A stretch of 64,000 nucleotides of DNA, taken from positions 33,483 to 97,482 of the forward strand of contig NZ_SWLZ01000018.1 in NCBI RefSeq assembly GCF_005502275.1, given 5' to 3'. Under the pieces are notes generated by a model. That model was not told where the DNA came from, did no database searches, and saw nothing but the letters and a program-made list of their open reading frames with translations. Positions 37,733 through 47,657 of this stretch are shown piece by piece. The first letter of the stretch is position 1. Each line of letters begins with the position of its first letter. The DNA is from Robertmurraya siralis. GTDB taxonomy: Bacteria; Bacillota; Bacilli; Bacillales; Cytobacillaceae. Made by a program: the position numbers and the translations under genes.

Positions 37733-39427
37733 ATGGAATATATTATCGGCGCACTAGTTTTGATTCTTATTTTATATATAACAGGTTATTTTATAAAAAA
37801 GAGATTTTATAAAGAAATCGATCGCTTGGAAGCTTGGAAAATTGATATTATGAATCGCCCCGTATTGGAGGAAATGTCGAAAGTAAAGAAGCTGAACATG
37901 ACGGGTCAAACAGAAGAGTTCTTTGAAAAATGGAGAAAAGAATGGGATGAGATTGTTACGTCTGGCCTGCCTGATGTAGAAGATTATCTGTTTGATGCCG
38001 AGGATTACATAGACAAGTATCGTTTTAACAAGGCAAAAAAGTTCATGATTGCGATTGAAAATGACTTAAAAGAAACAGAAAATAATATTCAAGTATTAAT
38101 TGATGAAATTACAGAATTGGTTGGAAGCGAAGAAAAAAGCAGACTGGAAATGGAAGAGCTAAAAGAAACGTATCGCTTAAGTAAAAAAACGCTCTTAGCT
38201 CATAATCTAAACTATGGGATTGCGGAAAAGAATTTAGAAACTCAGCTTGATGACCTTCAATTAAATTTTCAAGAGTTCGATGAGCTTACGGATAGTGGGA
38301 ATTATTTGCAAGCCCATGAAATTGTCCAATCTATTAAAATAAAGCTTGAAGCTGTGACCATTAAGTTAGAGAAAATCCCCAATTTGCTCGTAGAGTGTCA
38401 GTCAAAGGTTCCTGCTCAACTTGAGGAGTTAAAAGACGGATTTCGTGAAATGATGGAGCAAGGCTATATTTTAGAGCATGTTCAATTAGATAAAGAGGTT
38501 GAAAAAATCGAGAAGGAACTTACTGCCTTTAAACAGTTTCTTGAAAAAACAGAAACAGAAGAGGTTGAGAAGGGGCTAGATGATATTAAAGAACGAATCG
38601 AATTTCTGTATGATTTACTCGAAGCGGAAGTCGCTGCCAAGCAATTCATTAAGGAGACAGAAGTAAAAACGAAGGAATTGCTGCAAACGACCATCGATGC
38701 AAGTGATGAACTACGAAATGAAATCGAGCTCATTAAACACAGCTACCATCTTCCAGAAAACAAACTTGAGGAACATGGACAGATGGAGAAATTGCTGCAT
38801 CAATTGCAGAAACGATATGAATTAATGGAGCATAAAATCCTCAAGGATGAAACGGCCTTTTCGCTTTTAAAAGAGGAATTATCGGCTATAAACAGTGAGT
38901 TGGAAACTGTCAATGCTGAATATGTAACATTTAAAGAAAATCTGCAAATGTTGAGAAAAGATGAACTTTCAGCGAGGGAAAAGGTTCAAGAGTTATCACG
39001 GAAAATGGCTGAGTCAATTAAGCTTGTTTCGCAAAATAATATTCCTGGTTTACCGGACGATTATTTAGCGCTTTTTGAAGATGCTAAAGAAAGCATCAAT
39101 GACGTGAAAGAGAAGCTCGAAGAAAAGCCATTGGACATCCCTACCGTCCTTAAGGTTCTCGATGCTGCTGTAATCAATGTTGAAAAAACATATGATATGA
39201 CAAATGAAATTGTGGAAACAGTGATGCTAGTGGAGAAAGTGATTCAGTATGGAAATCGATATAGAAGCAGATATCCTTCTGTTGATCAAGGATTAAAAGA
39301 CGCTGAAAGATCATTCCGTGGTTATAACTATCAAGCAGCATTGGAACAGGCAGCTACAGCGATTGAAGAAATCGAACCAGGTGCTTTGAAAAAAATTGAA
39401 GCTTTGATTGAGGAACATGCTTATTGA
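37733..39427 (+). CDS. ezrA: Septation ring formation regulator EzrA
   Basis: Negative regulator of FtsZ-ring assembly with one N-terminal TM (about residues 2-20) and a cytoplasmic spectrin-like coiled-coil region through to the end. The first TM-proximal motif KIDIMNRPVLEEMSKVKKLN and the C-terminal GYNYQAALEQAATAIEEIEP are typical EzrA signatures. 564 residues, as in B. subtilis. ATG with AGGAGG upstream. Single gene ended by a strong terminator. Confidence 0.96.
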   Translation: MEYIIGALVLILILYITGYFIKKRFYKEIDRLEAWKIDIMNRPVLEEMSKVKKLNMTGQTEEFFEKWRKEWDEIVTSGLPDVEDYLFDAEDYIDKYRFNKAKKFMIAIENDLKETENNIQVLIDEITELVGSEEKSRLEMEELKETYRLSKKTLLAHNLNYGIAEKNLETQLDDLQLNFQEFDELTDSGNYLQAHEIVQSIKIKLEAVTIKLEKIPNLLVECQSKVPAQLEELKDGFREMMEQGYILEHVQLDKEVEKIEKELTAFKQFLEKTETEEVEKGLDDIKERIEFLYDLLEAEVAAKQFIKETEVKTKELLQTTIDASDELRNEIELIKHSYHLPENKLEEHGQMEKLLHQLQKRYELMEHKILKDETAFSLLKEELSAINSELETVNAEYVTFKENLQMLRKDELSAREKVQELSRKMAESIKLVSQNNIPGLPDDYLALFEDAKESINDVKEKLEEKPLDIPTVLKVLDAAVINVEKTYDMTNEIVETVMLVEKVIQYGNRYRSRYPSVDQGLKDAERSFRGYNYQAALEQAATAIEEIEPGALKKIEALIEEHAY

Positions 39428-39432
39428 TTTTA

Positions 39433-39480
39433 AAAAGCTGATTTAAAAGGTCGTGTAAAACCTTTTAAGTCAGCTTTTTT
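39433..39480 (+). terminator. Terminator of ezrA
   Basis: AAAAGCTGATTTAAAAGG pairs with CCTTTTAAGTCAGCTTTT (one G-U pair), then TTT. The 180 bases beyond to nifZ hold nothing else clear. Confidence 0.92.
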
Positions 39481-39658
39481 ATCGTTCCTATTTTGCGGTT
39501 TAATCACGTTTATTTTCAAATGAATCCATCTATGTTAACATTTACTGTTAGCGAAATAGTTCAATATCATAATGCAGATGTAAAGTCGTTAAAAATTTAT
39601 AAATAATTTGATTAGGCAACGCTTGATTTAAAATTGGTACCTATTTAGGGGGAAAGTG

Positions 39659-40801
39659 ATGATATATTTCGATAATAGTGCGACAACAAAACCGTATAAA
39701 GAAGTCATCGATTCGTTTATGAAAGTAACGACTGAATATTTCGGGAATCCATCTTCGTTACATCGGATGGGCGGTGAAGCAGAAAAGCTCTTAAATATAG
39801 CTAGAAAGCAAGTTGCCGAGTTACTTGAGGTAAGACCATCAGAATTAATCTTTACATCCGGTGGAACCGAAAGCAATAATTTAGCAGTAAAAGGTGCAGC
39901 ATTAATGCATCGAAATCGGGGCAAACATATTGTAACGACAGTGATTGAACATGCTTCGATAAAAGAGACCTTTCACCAGTTGGAGGAGCTCGGATTTCAT
40001 GTAACCTACCTGCCAGTTGACAGAGAGGGCAGGGTTCAGGTGAAGGATGTTGAACAGGCTCTTTCAGGGGATACGATTCTGGTATCTGTCATGCATGTCA
40101 ATAATGAAGTGGGTACGATTCAACCGATAGAAAAGATTGGCAATCTGTTAAAAAACTATCCGAAAATTTTATTCCATGTGGACAATATTCAAGGAATTGG
40201 AAAGGTTCCATTGAATTTACAAACAAGCTCGATTGATCTTTGTTCCTTTTCAGCTCATAAATTTCATGGCTTAAAAGGAACGGGATTTCTATATGTCCGT
40301 GATGGCGTGAAAATTTCGCCGTTATTAACTGGAGGCGATCAGGAGCGGAAACATCGAAGTGGGACAGAAAATGTCGCTGGAATCGTTGCCTTAGCAAAAG
40401 CGCTAAGGCTGACGTTAGAAAATGAAAAGAAGCTGCTGACTCGTCTTCAGCAAGTTAAGGAAACGATTGTTCATGGGATTTCAGAGCTGGAAGAGGTTAT
40501 TATTCATACCCCAGCACAAGGGTCTGCACCACATATCATTAATTTTTCTATAAAAGGCTTTAAAGCTGAAGTGTTTGTCCATGCTTTAGGGGAGAAAGAT
40601 ATCTTTGTATCGACGACCAGTGCTTGTTCTTCAAAAAAACAGTCTGCCAGCAGTACATTAATGGCAATGGGGGTAAATGAACAGATTGCAAAGAGTGCAA
40701 TCCGCATCAGTTTATCCTATGACAATACAACGGAAGAGGCATTATTTGTGGTTAAGGCGATAAAAGAAATGGTAAATCAATTGAAAGAGGTTATGAACTA
40801 A
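39659..40801 (+). CDS. nifZ: Cysteine desulfurase NifZ, sulfur donor for ThiI
   Basis: PLP enzyme that takes sulfur from cysteine and passes it to ThiI for tRNA 4-thiouridine. The PLP Lys is in SAHKFHGLKGTGFLY; the catalytic Cys loop is STTSACSSKK; TSGGTESNNLAVKG and HVNNEVGTIQP are conserved. 380 residues. ATG 39659 after AGGGGG; a GTG at 39656 is possible. It lies 1 base before thiI, matching the B. subtilis pair. Confidence 0.95.
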   Translation: MIYFDNSATTKPYKEVIDSFMKVTTEYFGNPSSLHRMGGEAEKLLNIARKQVAELLEVRPSELIFTSGGTESNNLAVKGAALMHRNRGKHIVTTVIEHASIKETFHQLEELGFHVTYLPVDREGRVQVKDVEQALSGDTILVSVMHVNNEVGTIQPIEKIGNLLKNYPKILFHVDNIQGIGKVPLNLQTSSIDLCSFSAHKFHGLKGTGFLYVRDGVKISPLLTGGDQERKHRSGTENVAGIVALAKALRLTLENEKKLLTRLQQVKETIVHGISELEEVIIHTPAQGSAPHIINFSIKGFKAEVFVHALGEKDIFVSTTSACSSKKQSASSTLMAMGVNEQIAKSAIRISLSYDNTTEEALFVVKAIKEMVNQLKEVMN

Positions 40802-40802
40802 G

Positions 40803-42005
40803 ATGAACTATGATCGAATTTTAATACGATATGGTGAAATATCTACAAAAGGAAGAAATCGCCATAAATTTGTAGAAAAACTCAAAAAAAGTATTCAACT
40901 TGCCATAAGTGATTTTCCTAATGCAAAGGTTCAAGGTCAGAGAGAACGGATGTATATTGTTTTAAATGGGGAAAACGGCGATGAAATCATTGAACGGATA
41001 CGTGGTATTTTCGGCATTCAATCCTTCAGTCCAGCAGTTAAAACAACTAAAGATATAGAAGAAATGAAAAGCGCGGCTTTGACTCTTTTTCGGGAAGTTT
41101 ATAAAGAAGAAAAAAGCTTTAAGATTACCGCGAAGAGGGCAGACAAAACGTATGAACTTGATACGAATGAATTGAATCAGGAATTCGGAGCTCATTTGTT
41201 GAAAAATATTCCGAATTTGAGAGTTGATGTGAAAAATCCAGATATCGATCTACGAGTGGAAGTACGTCCGGAAGCAACTTATTTATCATGTGAAAATATT
41301 CAAGGTGCAGGAGGTTTGCCTATCGGTTCAAGCGGAAAAGCGATGCTCATGCTATCCGGGGGAATTGATAGTCCAGTGGCGGGGTATTTATCGATGAAGC
41401 GTGGTTTAGAGGTTGAGGCTGTACATTTTTTTAGCCCCCCTTTCACAAGTGAACGTTCTAAGCAAAAAGTGATCGAACTTACAGAAAAGCTTGCAAAGGC
41501 AAACGGTGGATATTTTACTTTGCATATTGTGCCGTTCACAGCTATCCAGCAAGCAATTCAAAAACAAATTCCAGAAAATTATACGATGACAACTACGCGC
41601 AGAATGATGCTGAAAATAACCGATCATTTACGGGCCAAACACGATGGGCTAGCTATTGTAACTGGTGAGAGTTTGGGTCAGGTCGCCAGCCAAACATTGG
41701 AGAGCATGTATGCGATTAATGATGTGACATCAACTCCGATTCTTCGACCACTGGTCATGATGGATAAGACAGATATTATTAACATGGCTAAAGAGATTGA
41801 TACCCATGATATTTCCATCCAGCCGTATGAAGACTGTTGCACTGTTTTTGTACCTGCTTCACCGAAAACGAAGCCAAAGAAGGATAAGGTTGAGTATTAT
41901 GAGAGCTTTTTTGACTTTGAACCATTGATTCAAAAAGCTGTGCAGAACACGGAAACGATTCGGATTAGCCCGCAGGAGAAGGCAGAAATAGAAGAACTCT
42001 TTTAA
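40803..42005 (+). CDS. thiI: tRNA 4-thiouridine synthase ThiI
   Basis: Adenylates and thiolates U8 of tRNA. N-terminal ferredoxin-like/THUMP domain (about 1-165, IRYGEISTKGRNRHKFVEKL), then a PP-loop ATPase (MLMLSGGIDSPVAGYLSMKR). The conserved Cys near YEDCCTVFVP forms the sulfur-handling disulfide region. It lacks the C-terminal rhodanese domain of the E. coli enzyme, normal for Bacillus, where NifZ supplies sulfur directly. 400 residues. Confidence 0.95.
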   Translation: MNYDRILIRYGEISTKGRNRHKFVEKLKKSIQLAISDFPNAKVQGQRERMYIVLNGENGDEIIERIRGIFGIQSFSPAVKTTKDIEEMKSAALTLFREVYKEEKSFKITAKRADKTYELDTNELNQEFGAHLLKNIPNLRVDVKNPDIDLRVEVRPEATYLSCENIQGAGGLPIGSSGKAMLMLSGGIDSPVAGYLSMKRGLEVEAVHFFSPPFTSERSKQKVIELTEKLAKANGGYFTLHIVPFTAIQQAIQKQIPENYTMTTTRRMMLKITDHLRAKHDGLAIVTGESLGQVASQTLESMYAINDVTSTPILRPLVMMDKTDIINMAKEIDTHDISIQPYEDCCTVFVPASPKTKPKKDKVEYYESFFDFEPLIQKAVQNTETIRISPQEKAEIEELF

Positions 42006-42175
42006 ACGGATTTTCTTTTAATTTGGCAATCGTTTTCGCGTAAGTCACCTTTCATCAACAATTGCTAGCTTTTTTTGATAATTGGAAATGCCTCCTTTAT
42101 CAAAAAAAATAATCCTTTACGTTTGCAAGGCACTGGCGCTTTACTAATTTGTGAACAATTACCAACAGTAAAATT

Positions 42176-42205
42176 GAATGAAGGTCATCAGGATAACACA
42201 TTCTA
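42176..42205 (+). promoter_or_regulatory. Sigma-G promoter of sspA
   Basis: GAATG (42176-42180), 18 bases, CATTCTA (42199-42205): an exact match to the sigma-G consensus GNATR-N18-CATNNTA, 24 bases before the sspA start. Expression is expected in the forespore. Confidence 0.85.
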
Positions 42206-42228
42206 TATTCACAAGGAGGTGATATTCT

Positions 42229-42432
42229 ATGGCAAACAACAGCAGCTCAAATCAATTACTAGTATCAGGTGCTCAGCAAGCTTTAGACCAAATGAAGTAT
42301 GAGATTGCTACTGAATTTGGCGTAAATCTTGGAGCTGACACTACTTCTCGCGCTAACGGGTCAGTTGGTGGAGAAATCACTAAACGCCTTGTATCTATGG
42401 CAGAATCACAATTAGGCGGAGGCTTCAAATAA
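42229..42432 (+). CDS. sspA: Alpha/beta-type small acid-soluble spore protein
   Basis: Coats and protects spore DNA from UV and heat; degraded at germination. 67 residues with the two conserved helices: [20 protein letters not shown], which carries the GPR protease site (EIATEFG), and [31 protein letters not shown] directly upstream is a very strong ribosome-binding site. Position next to thiI as in B. subtilis sspA, and a sigma-G promoter precedes it. Confidence 0.96.
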   Translation: MANNSSSNQLLVSGAQQALDQMKYEIATEFGVNLGADTTSRANGSVGGEITKRLVSMAESQLGGGFK

Positions 42433-42455
42433 AAATTAAATAAAAAATGGCTACG

Positions 42456-42484
42456 AGGAGCAAGCTTCAGCTTGCTCCTTTTTG
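42456..42484 (+). terminator. Terminator of sspA
   Basis: GGAGCAAGCT and AGCTTGCTCC form a perfect stem, then TTTTTG. The remaining 230 bases to ytcI hold no clear feature. Confidence 0.92.
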
Positions 42485-42716
42485 TATTTCTTTCTCGGTT
42501 ATACCTATTGTTAACGGTTCATAAAATTATATTGAAAGTAAATTTTGAAAATTCCATCTAGTAATTTGAAGTGAGACAAGGTAAAATATGATTGACACTA
42601 ACTATTATGACTAGATAATAATATAGAATTGAATCTTTGATCCTTCCAGTGTCTGGTGATCGCAATGGTTTTTTATTACAACCATTGTGAAAGATAAATT
42701 TTTAGGGGGAGTTAGG

Positions 42717-44303
42717 ATGAAACGAGAAGATCTTTTGGCACCAAATAACTATAATTTAGTTTCAGAAATGGAAAAATATGCAGAGGATCCGAACAGGCTT
42801 GCTCTTAAATGGGAATCAGAGGAAGGTGCTACAAAGGAAATTACTTATCGTCAATTACTGAGGAACGCTAATAAGATTGGAAACGTTTTTCTGGGAAGTG
42901 GCTTAGAAAAGGGTGATGTCGTCTTAATCATGGTTCCAAGATTGATTGAGGCATATCAAGTTTATATTGCTGCATTAAAGACAGGGCTTGTTGTCATACC
43001 AAGTTCAGAGATGTTAAGAACAAAGGATTTGCAATATCGAGTCAATCATGGAGATGTAAAAGCACTCATCAGTTATTACCAATATGTCGATCAATTTGAA
43101 GGTATTAATGAAATAGAGCAGCTTCCGAAATTTGTTGTAGGTGATGAGGCAAAAGGTTGGATTCATCTTGATAAGGAAATGGAATTTGCTTCAGAGGAGC
43201 TTTCATTGGCAAATACGAATAAAGAAGACATGGCCTTTCTTTCTTACACGTCGGGAACAACTGGAAATCCAAAAGGCGTCGTACATACACATGGGTGGGC
43301 TTATGCTCATTTGCGTGCTGCCGCGCCAAATTGGTTAAGTATTGAAGACGGTGATACTGTTTGGGCCACTGCAGGTCCTGGATGGCAAAAGTGGATTTGG
43401 AGTCCATTCCTGTCCGTATTAGGAACTGGTGCGACGGGGATCGTCTATAGCGGTAAATTCGATCCACAAAAATACTTGAGTCTTCTCGATAAATACGAGG
43501 TGAATGTCCTTTGCTGTACACCGACGGAGTATCGTCTAATGGCAAAGGTAGAAAATCTGCAGGATTATTCTCTTACCCATTTGCGCAGTGCGGTTTCAGC
43601 AGGAGAACCGTTGAATAGAAATGTAATAGATACATTTAAAGAATACTTCAATGTGGAAGTCCGCGATGGATACGGACAGACGGAAAACACTTTGCTAGTG
43701 GGGATCACAAAAGGAATGGAATTAAAGGCTGGTTCAATGGGGAAACCCATTCCAGGAAATCGAGTGGAAATTGTTAATGAGGAAGGAGAACCATGTGAAC
43801 CTGGTGAAGTGGGAGATATTGCCGTTCATATCGATACACCAGCATTATTTAAGCATTATTATAAAGATCCTGAAAGAACAGCGATGCAATTCCGTGGCGA
43901 TTATTATATTACCGGGGACAGAGCAAAAAAAGATGAAGATGGATATTTTTGGTTTGAGGGTCGAGGTGATGACATTATCATTAGCTCCGGCTATACAATA
44001 GGGCCATTTGAAGTGGAGGATGCCCTTGTGAAGCATCCTTCGGTAAAGGAATGTGCTGTTGTCGCCAGTCCTGATGAAACTAGAGGTCATGTTGTTAAGG
44101 CCTTCATCGTATTAAAAAATGAGGCAGAGAGCGAAAATTCTAATTTGATTAAAGAACTTCAAGACCATGTAAAAAGTTTGACAGCACCTTATAAATATCC
44201 ACGAAAGATTGAATTTGTTGCAGAGCTTCCGAAGACGACTTCTGGGAAAATTAGAAGAATTGAATTGAGACAAAAAGAATTGGAGCAGGCAGCGCAAAAA
44301 TAA
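42717..44303 (+). CDS. ytcI: Acyl-CoA synthetase (YtcI-like, AMP-forming)
   Basis: Ligase that activates a short- or medium-chain carboxylic acid to its CoA ester; substrate unknown. Motifs: FLSYTSGTTGNPKGVVHTHG (A3), RDGYGQTENTL (A5), YYITGDRAKKDEDGYFWFEG (A7/A8), and LPKTTSGKIRRIELR with the catalytic Lys. ATG 42717 lies just after GGGGGAG; the frame from 42687 is too long. 528 residues. Syntenic with B. subtilis ytcI next to sspA. Confidence 0.92.
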   Translation: MKREDLLAPNNYNLVSEMEKYAEDPNRLALKWESEEGATKEITYRQLLRNANKIGNVFLGSGLEKGDVVLIMVPRLIEAYQVYIAALKTGLVVIPSSEMLRTKDLQYRVNHGDVKALISYYQYVDQFEGINEIEQLPKFVVGDEAKGWIHLDKEMEFASEELSLANTNKEDMAFLSYTSGTTGNPKGVVHTHGWAYAHLRAAAPNWLSIEDGDTVWATAGPGWQKWIWSPFLSVLGTGATGIVYSGKFDPQKYLSLLDKYEVNVLCCTPTEYRLMAKVENLQDYSLTHLRSAVSAGEPLNRNVIDTFKEYFNVEVRDGYGQTENTLLVGITKGMELKAGSMGKPIPGNRVEIVNEEGEPCEPGEVGDIAVHIDTPALFKHYYKDPERTAMQFRGDYYITGDRAKKDEDGYFWFEGRGDDIIISSGYTIGPFEVEDALVKHPSVKECAVVASPDETRGHVVKAFIVLKNEAESENSNLIKELQDHVKSLTAPYKYPRKIEFVAELPKTTSGKIRRIELRQKELEQAAQK

Positions 44304-44343
44304 ATATGGATAAAATCATAAATGGCAGGCGAATTTCTTCGCT

Positions 44344-44392
44344 CAGAGTGTAGACAACTCGAAGACTTTCGAGTTTGTCTACACTCTTTTTT
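44344..44392 (+). terminator. Terminator of ytcI
   Basis: AGAGTGTAGACAA-CTCGAA pairs with TTCGAG-TTTGTCTACACTCT, then TTTTCTTTT. Confidence 0.92.
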
Positions 44393-44460
44393 CTTTTAAA
44401 ATAGAATTAAATAAATAGCGTAGGTTGATTTCCACTTGTTTCTACACTCGTCCCAAAATT

Positions 44461-44634
44461 CTGTCCGAATACACCTCTTATTCGGACAAATGTCTTTCTC
44501 TCTTTCCCCATTCTGTCCGAATACACCTCTTATTCGGACAAATGTCTTTCTCTCTTTCCTTGTTCTGTCCGAATACACCTCTTATTCGGACAAATGTCTT
44601 TCTCGCTTTCCTTGTTCTGTCCGAATACACCTCT
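44461..44634. repeat. Tandem array of 52-base hairpin units
   Basis: Units start at 44461, 44513, 44565 and 44617 (last one partial), period exactly 52. Each begins CTGTCCGAATACACCTCTTA and holds a 9-base perfect stem, GTCCGAATA / TATTCGGAC, with loop CACCTCT, then a pyrimidine-rich linker (TGTCTTTCTCTCTTTCC). Short frames through it (…CPNKRCIRTE…) repeat the same words and are not genes. No Cas genes and palindromic units make CRISPR unlikely. Confidence 0.9.
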
Positions 44635-44700
44635 CCAGTAATACTACTGAAAAAGTCAGTAGATGACCAACTCCCCCCATTTTTACTAAGTTTTTCAGTG

Positions 44701-44770
44701 GCCTCGCATCCGCTCGAGGAGGAGGCTTGGCGCAAGCCCCCCGGAAAGCAAGCGTCTAGAGTGGAAATCA
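44701..44770 (-). repeat. Dispersed palindromic repeat, copy A
   Basis: The minus strand reads TGATTTCCACTC, then GCTTGCTTTCCGGGGGG, nearly the same as the start of copy B at 51657. It lacks a clear second terminal repeat, so it is probably a diverged or truncated copy. Confidence 0.65.
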
Positions 44771-44800
44771 ACGTTTTTAGCGCAATTCCAATCCAAAAAT

Positions 44801-44879
44801 GACAAAATCCATCGATAGGGAGCTCTTTCGCTGGATTTTGTCGGCAGTCTGAGGCGAATTTTTTCGCCTGTTTTCTTTC
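44801..44879 (+). other. Two hairpins before ytcJ
   Basis: GACAAAATCCA (44801-44811) pairs perfectly with TGGATTTTGTC (44832-44842). AGGCGAA (44852-44858) pairs with TTCGCCT (44863-44869), followed by GTTTTCTTT. The second could act as a terminator. The next 130 bases to ytcJ show nothing else. Confidence 0.5.
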
Positions 44880-45008
44880 GTCGCGATTTTATTAGTTTGC
44901 AGGAGGGCATTTCGTACACTAGCATCTTACAATGGTTGAAGAAATGTGAGACGAGCAATAGAGCAGATGGTAAAATGGATGAAATGGTAGGGAAAAGGAG
45001 AATGGATA

Positions 45009-46610
45009 ATGGGAATTCTTTGGCATGGAGGCTCTATATATACCCTTCAAAAGGAAGGACATATTGTAGAAGCGGTTTTAACTGAAAATGACCGCATTAT
45101 TGCGATGGGTGATGTGAAAAAACTAGAGCGGCAATATCATCATATGATTGAGGAAAGCTGTCATTTAAATGGCAGGACGATGATTCCAGGATTTGTTGAC
45201 AGTCACATCCATTTAATTGGTCATGGTGAAAAGCTTATGCGATTAGATCTGTCTTCTTATACTTCAAAAGCTGCTGTCCTAAAGGCGCTTCAAACTTATG
45301 CGAAAACGGTTCAAACTGGAGAATGGATCATTGGGGAAGGATGGAACGAAAATTTATGGGAGGATGCCGAAACGGTTGAGCGTAACGATATTGACGAGGT
45401 GGTGCCCGACCATCCGGTATTACTAAAAAGAATTTGCAGACATGTCCTCGTTGTGAATTCCTTGGCCCTAGAGAAAGTGTCTGTTCAAGAAGACGTCAAC
45501 AACCCGCTTCAGGGAGGCGTGATTGAAAAGGATAAAGAGGGAAATCTAAATGGAGTATTTAAAGAAAAAGCGCAAGACATGGTCTTAAATGCAGTCCCAA
45601 ATCGCTCAAAAGAGCAATTAAAAGAAGTGTTAAAACGCGCGATTAAGGATGCTTACACAAAAGGGCTGACCGGAGTCCATACAGAAGACTTGTCCTATTA
45701 TAATGGTTTCGAGGAAACGTACCAAATCTATAAAGAGGTGATTGAAGAGGAAGGACTATCTTTTCGTGCTCACTTGCTCGTTCATTATGCCGTATTAGAA
45801 GATTTTAAACGAACGGCAGGGTATTTTTTGCAGGGAAGTCCATGGCTTGAATTTGGTGCAATTAAGATCTTTGCAGACGGCTCACTAGGAGGGAGAACCG
45901 CTTTATTAAGTCATCCATATGCTGATGACCCGACAACATCTGGAGTAGCGATATTTTCACAAGAACAATTGAATCAACTGGTGGTTAAAGCAAGAGAGAT
46001 AGAAATGCCAGTTGCCATTCATGCGATTGGCGATAAGGCTTTTGAAATGGTTGTTCAGTCCATTGAAGAGCATCCGTTAAAAGGAAGAGGACTGGATCGG
46101 ATTATCCATGCCCAAATTTTAAGGAAAGATTTGATAGATAGAGTTAAGAAGCTGCCAGTTATTTTAGATATCCAGCCAGGCTTTTTAGCATCTGATTTCC
46201 CTTGGGTAATCGAAAGAATTGGTGAAGATAAGCTAGACTATTGTTATGCTTGGAAAACACTTCTTGAAGAGCAAATTCCTTGTGCAGGTGGTTCAGACGC
46301 ACCAATTGAAGAAATAAGTCCATTGCTGGGAATTCATGCTGCTGTTGCCCGTGTAAGTCAACAAACGAATGCGGTGTATCAACGTGAAGAAGCATTATCG
46401 ATCTATGAGGCAGTGTCTTTATATACAAAGGGAAGTGCCAAGGCAGCTTGTCATGAAACGGAGCGCGGGCTCATTAAAGAAGGATATCTTGCTGACTTTA
46501 CCATTTTGGATCAGGACATTTTCCGTTGTGATTGTGATGAAATTCTAAATATTAACGTGGAGAGAACAGTGATAGGCGGTCATACCGTGTATAGACGGGG
46601 GAAGCTATAA
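45009..46610 (+). CDS. ytcJ: YtcJ-like metal-dependent amidohydrolase
   Basis: Amidohydrolase-3 (DUF-type) enzyme of unknown substrate. TIM-barrel metal motifs: IPGFVDSHIHLIGHGEKLMR (HxH), FADGSLGGRTALLS, AIHAIGDKAFEMVV, IIHAQILRKDLI and GGSDAPIEEISPL (Asp). The C-terminal GYLADFTILDQDIF is usual for the family. 533 residues. ATG 45009 with AAGGAG upstream. B. subtilis ytcJ has the same neighbours. Single gene. Confidence 0.9.
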   Translation: MGILWHGGSIYTLQKEGHIVEAVLTENDRIIAMGDVKKLERQYHHMIEESCHLNGRTMIPGFVDSHIHLIGHGEKLMRLDLSSYTSKAAVLKALQTYAKTVQTGEWIIGEGWNENLWEDAETVERNDIDEVVPDHPVLLKRICRHVLVVNSLALEKVSVQEDVNNPLQGGVIEKDKEGNLNGVFKEKAQDMVLNAVPNRSKEQLKEVLKRAIKDAYTKGLTGVHTEDLSYYNGFEETYQIYKEVIEEEGLSFRAHLLVHYAVLEDFKRTAGYFLQGSPWLEFGAIKIFADGSLGGRTALLSHPYADDPTTSGVAIFSQEQLNQLVVKAREIEMPVAIHAIGDKAFEMVVQSIEEHPLKGRGLDRIIHAQILRKDLIDRVKKLPVILDIQPGFLASDFPWVIERIGEDKLDYCYAWKTLLEEQIPCAGGSDAPIEEISPLLGIHAAVARVSQQTNAVYQREEALSIYEAVSLYTKGSAKAACHETERGLIKEGYLADFTILDQDIFRCDCDEILNINVERTVIGGHTVYRRGKL

Positions 46611-46724
46611 AATCACTAAAACAAAAATGATTGGAGTCAATAATAAGTAAATAATCTGGAAGAATTTCGAGATTGCCCTTATAATGGAATTATTTCGAAA
46701 CTAGAAGAATTGAGGCAAAAAGAA

Positions 46725-47654
46725 ATGAAAGAAAACGAAGTAAAAGTTGGAGTCTTACAGGCGGCTTTTTCTTATTTATTATGGGGACTTTTACCGATTT
46801 ATTGGAAGCTTCTTGAGCACGTCAATGCGGATGAGATTCTGGCAAACAGGGTAATCTGGTCTTTTATCTTAATGGTATTATTACTCCTTGTGACAAAAAA
46901 GTGGCCGCTTTTTGTGGAGACGCTAAAGGGGCTAAAGCATAATCAAAAAAGACTTTGGGCATTAATAACGGCTTCTCTGCTCGTGAGCGGGAATTGGTTC
47001 GTCTATATTTGGGCCGTCAATCATGACCAAATGATTCAAGCTAGTTTAGGTTATTATATTAATCCTCTGGTCAGTGTTTTGCTGGGCGTTATATTTTTAC
47101 ATGAAAGGCTTTCCCCACTGCAATATATATCCTTTGCCATGGCGACAGCAGGAGTCTTAATTTTAAGCATTTCATACGGTCAAATACCTTGGATTGCCTT
47201 AGCGTTGGCATTTTCTTTCGGATTATACGGGTTAGCTAAAAAGCTTATTAAGGTTGATTCATCAATTGGTCTGACACTTGAAACGATGGTGGTAACTCCG
47301 CTGGCGCTCGGTTATGTCATTTATTTGTTTGTGAAAAAGCAAAATATGTTTTTATCGGTGGCTGTTACTACAGATATTTTGCTCATTGGCGCTGGAGCAG
47401 CCACTGCTTTACCTCTTTTGTATTTTGCCAAAGGGGCACAAAAAATCCCGTTATCGATGCTGGGCTTTATTCAATATATTGCCCCAACTTTAACGCTGAT
47501 TTTGGGAGTCTTTTTTTATGGGGAACATTTTACAAAAATCCATTTATTATCCTTTATTTTCATTTGGGGGGCATTAACCATTTATTCATTGTCGAAGACA
47601 AAAATATGGAGCAGACAATTAAAATGGAAAAAGGGTAGCGGTTTAGGCGTGTAG
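46725..47654 (+). CDS. RarD-type EamA/DMT transporter
   Basis: Ten-TM inner-membrane transporter of the drug/metabolite superfamily, RarD branch; substrate unknown. Begins with the typical FSYLLWGLLPIYWKLL (TM1), and AVNHDQMIQASLGYYINPLV and KGAQKIPLSMLGFIQYIAPT are RarD signatures. ATG 46725 after TTGAGG gives 309 residues. It ends at a terminator convergent with the NAD kinase gene. Confidence 0.9.
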   Translation: MKENEVKVGVLQAAFSYLLWGLLPIYWKLLEHVNADEILANRVIWSFILMVLLLLVTKKWPLFVETLKGLKHNQKRLWALITASLLVSGNWFVYIWAVNHDQMIQASLGYYINPLVSVLLGVIFLHERLSPLQYISFAMATAGVLILSISYGQIPWIALALAFSFGLYGLAKKLIKVDSSIGLTLETMVVTPLALGYVIYLFVKKQNMFLSVAVTTDILLIGAGAATALPLLYFAKGAQKIPLSMLGFIQYIAPTLTLILGVFFYGEHFTKIHLLSFIFIWGALTIYSLSKTKIWSRQLKWKKGSGLGV

Positions 47655-47657
47655 AAG

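Noticed and set aside
44461..44634. CRISPR array
   Set aside because: The unit repeats with no unique spacers, each unit is itself palindromic plus constant linker, and no cas genes are near.
44396..44802. Several overlapping frames of 60-125 codons on both strands
   Set aside because: They run through the 52-base tandem repeat and repeat the same words (CPNKRCIRTE and the reverse); they are products of the repeat, not genes.
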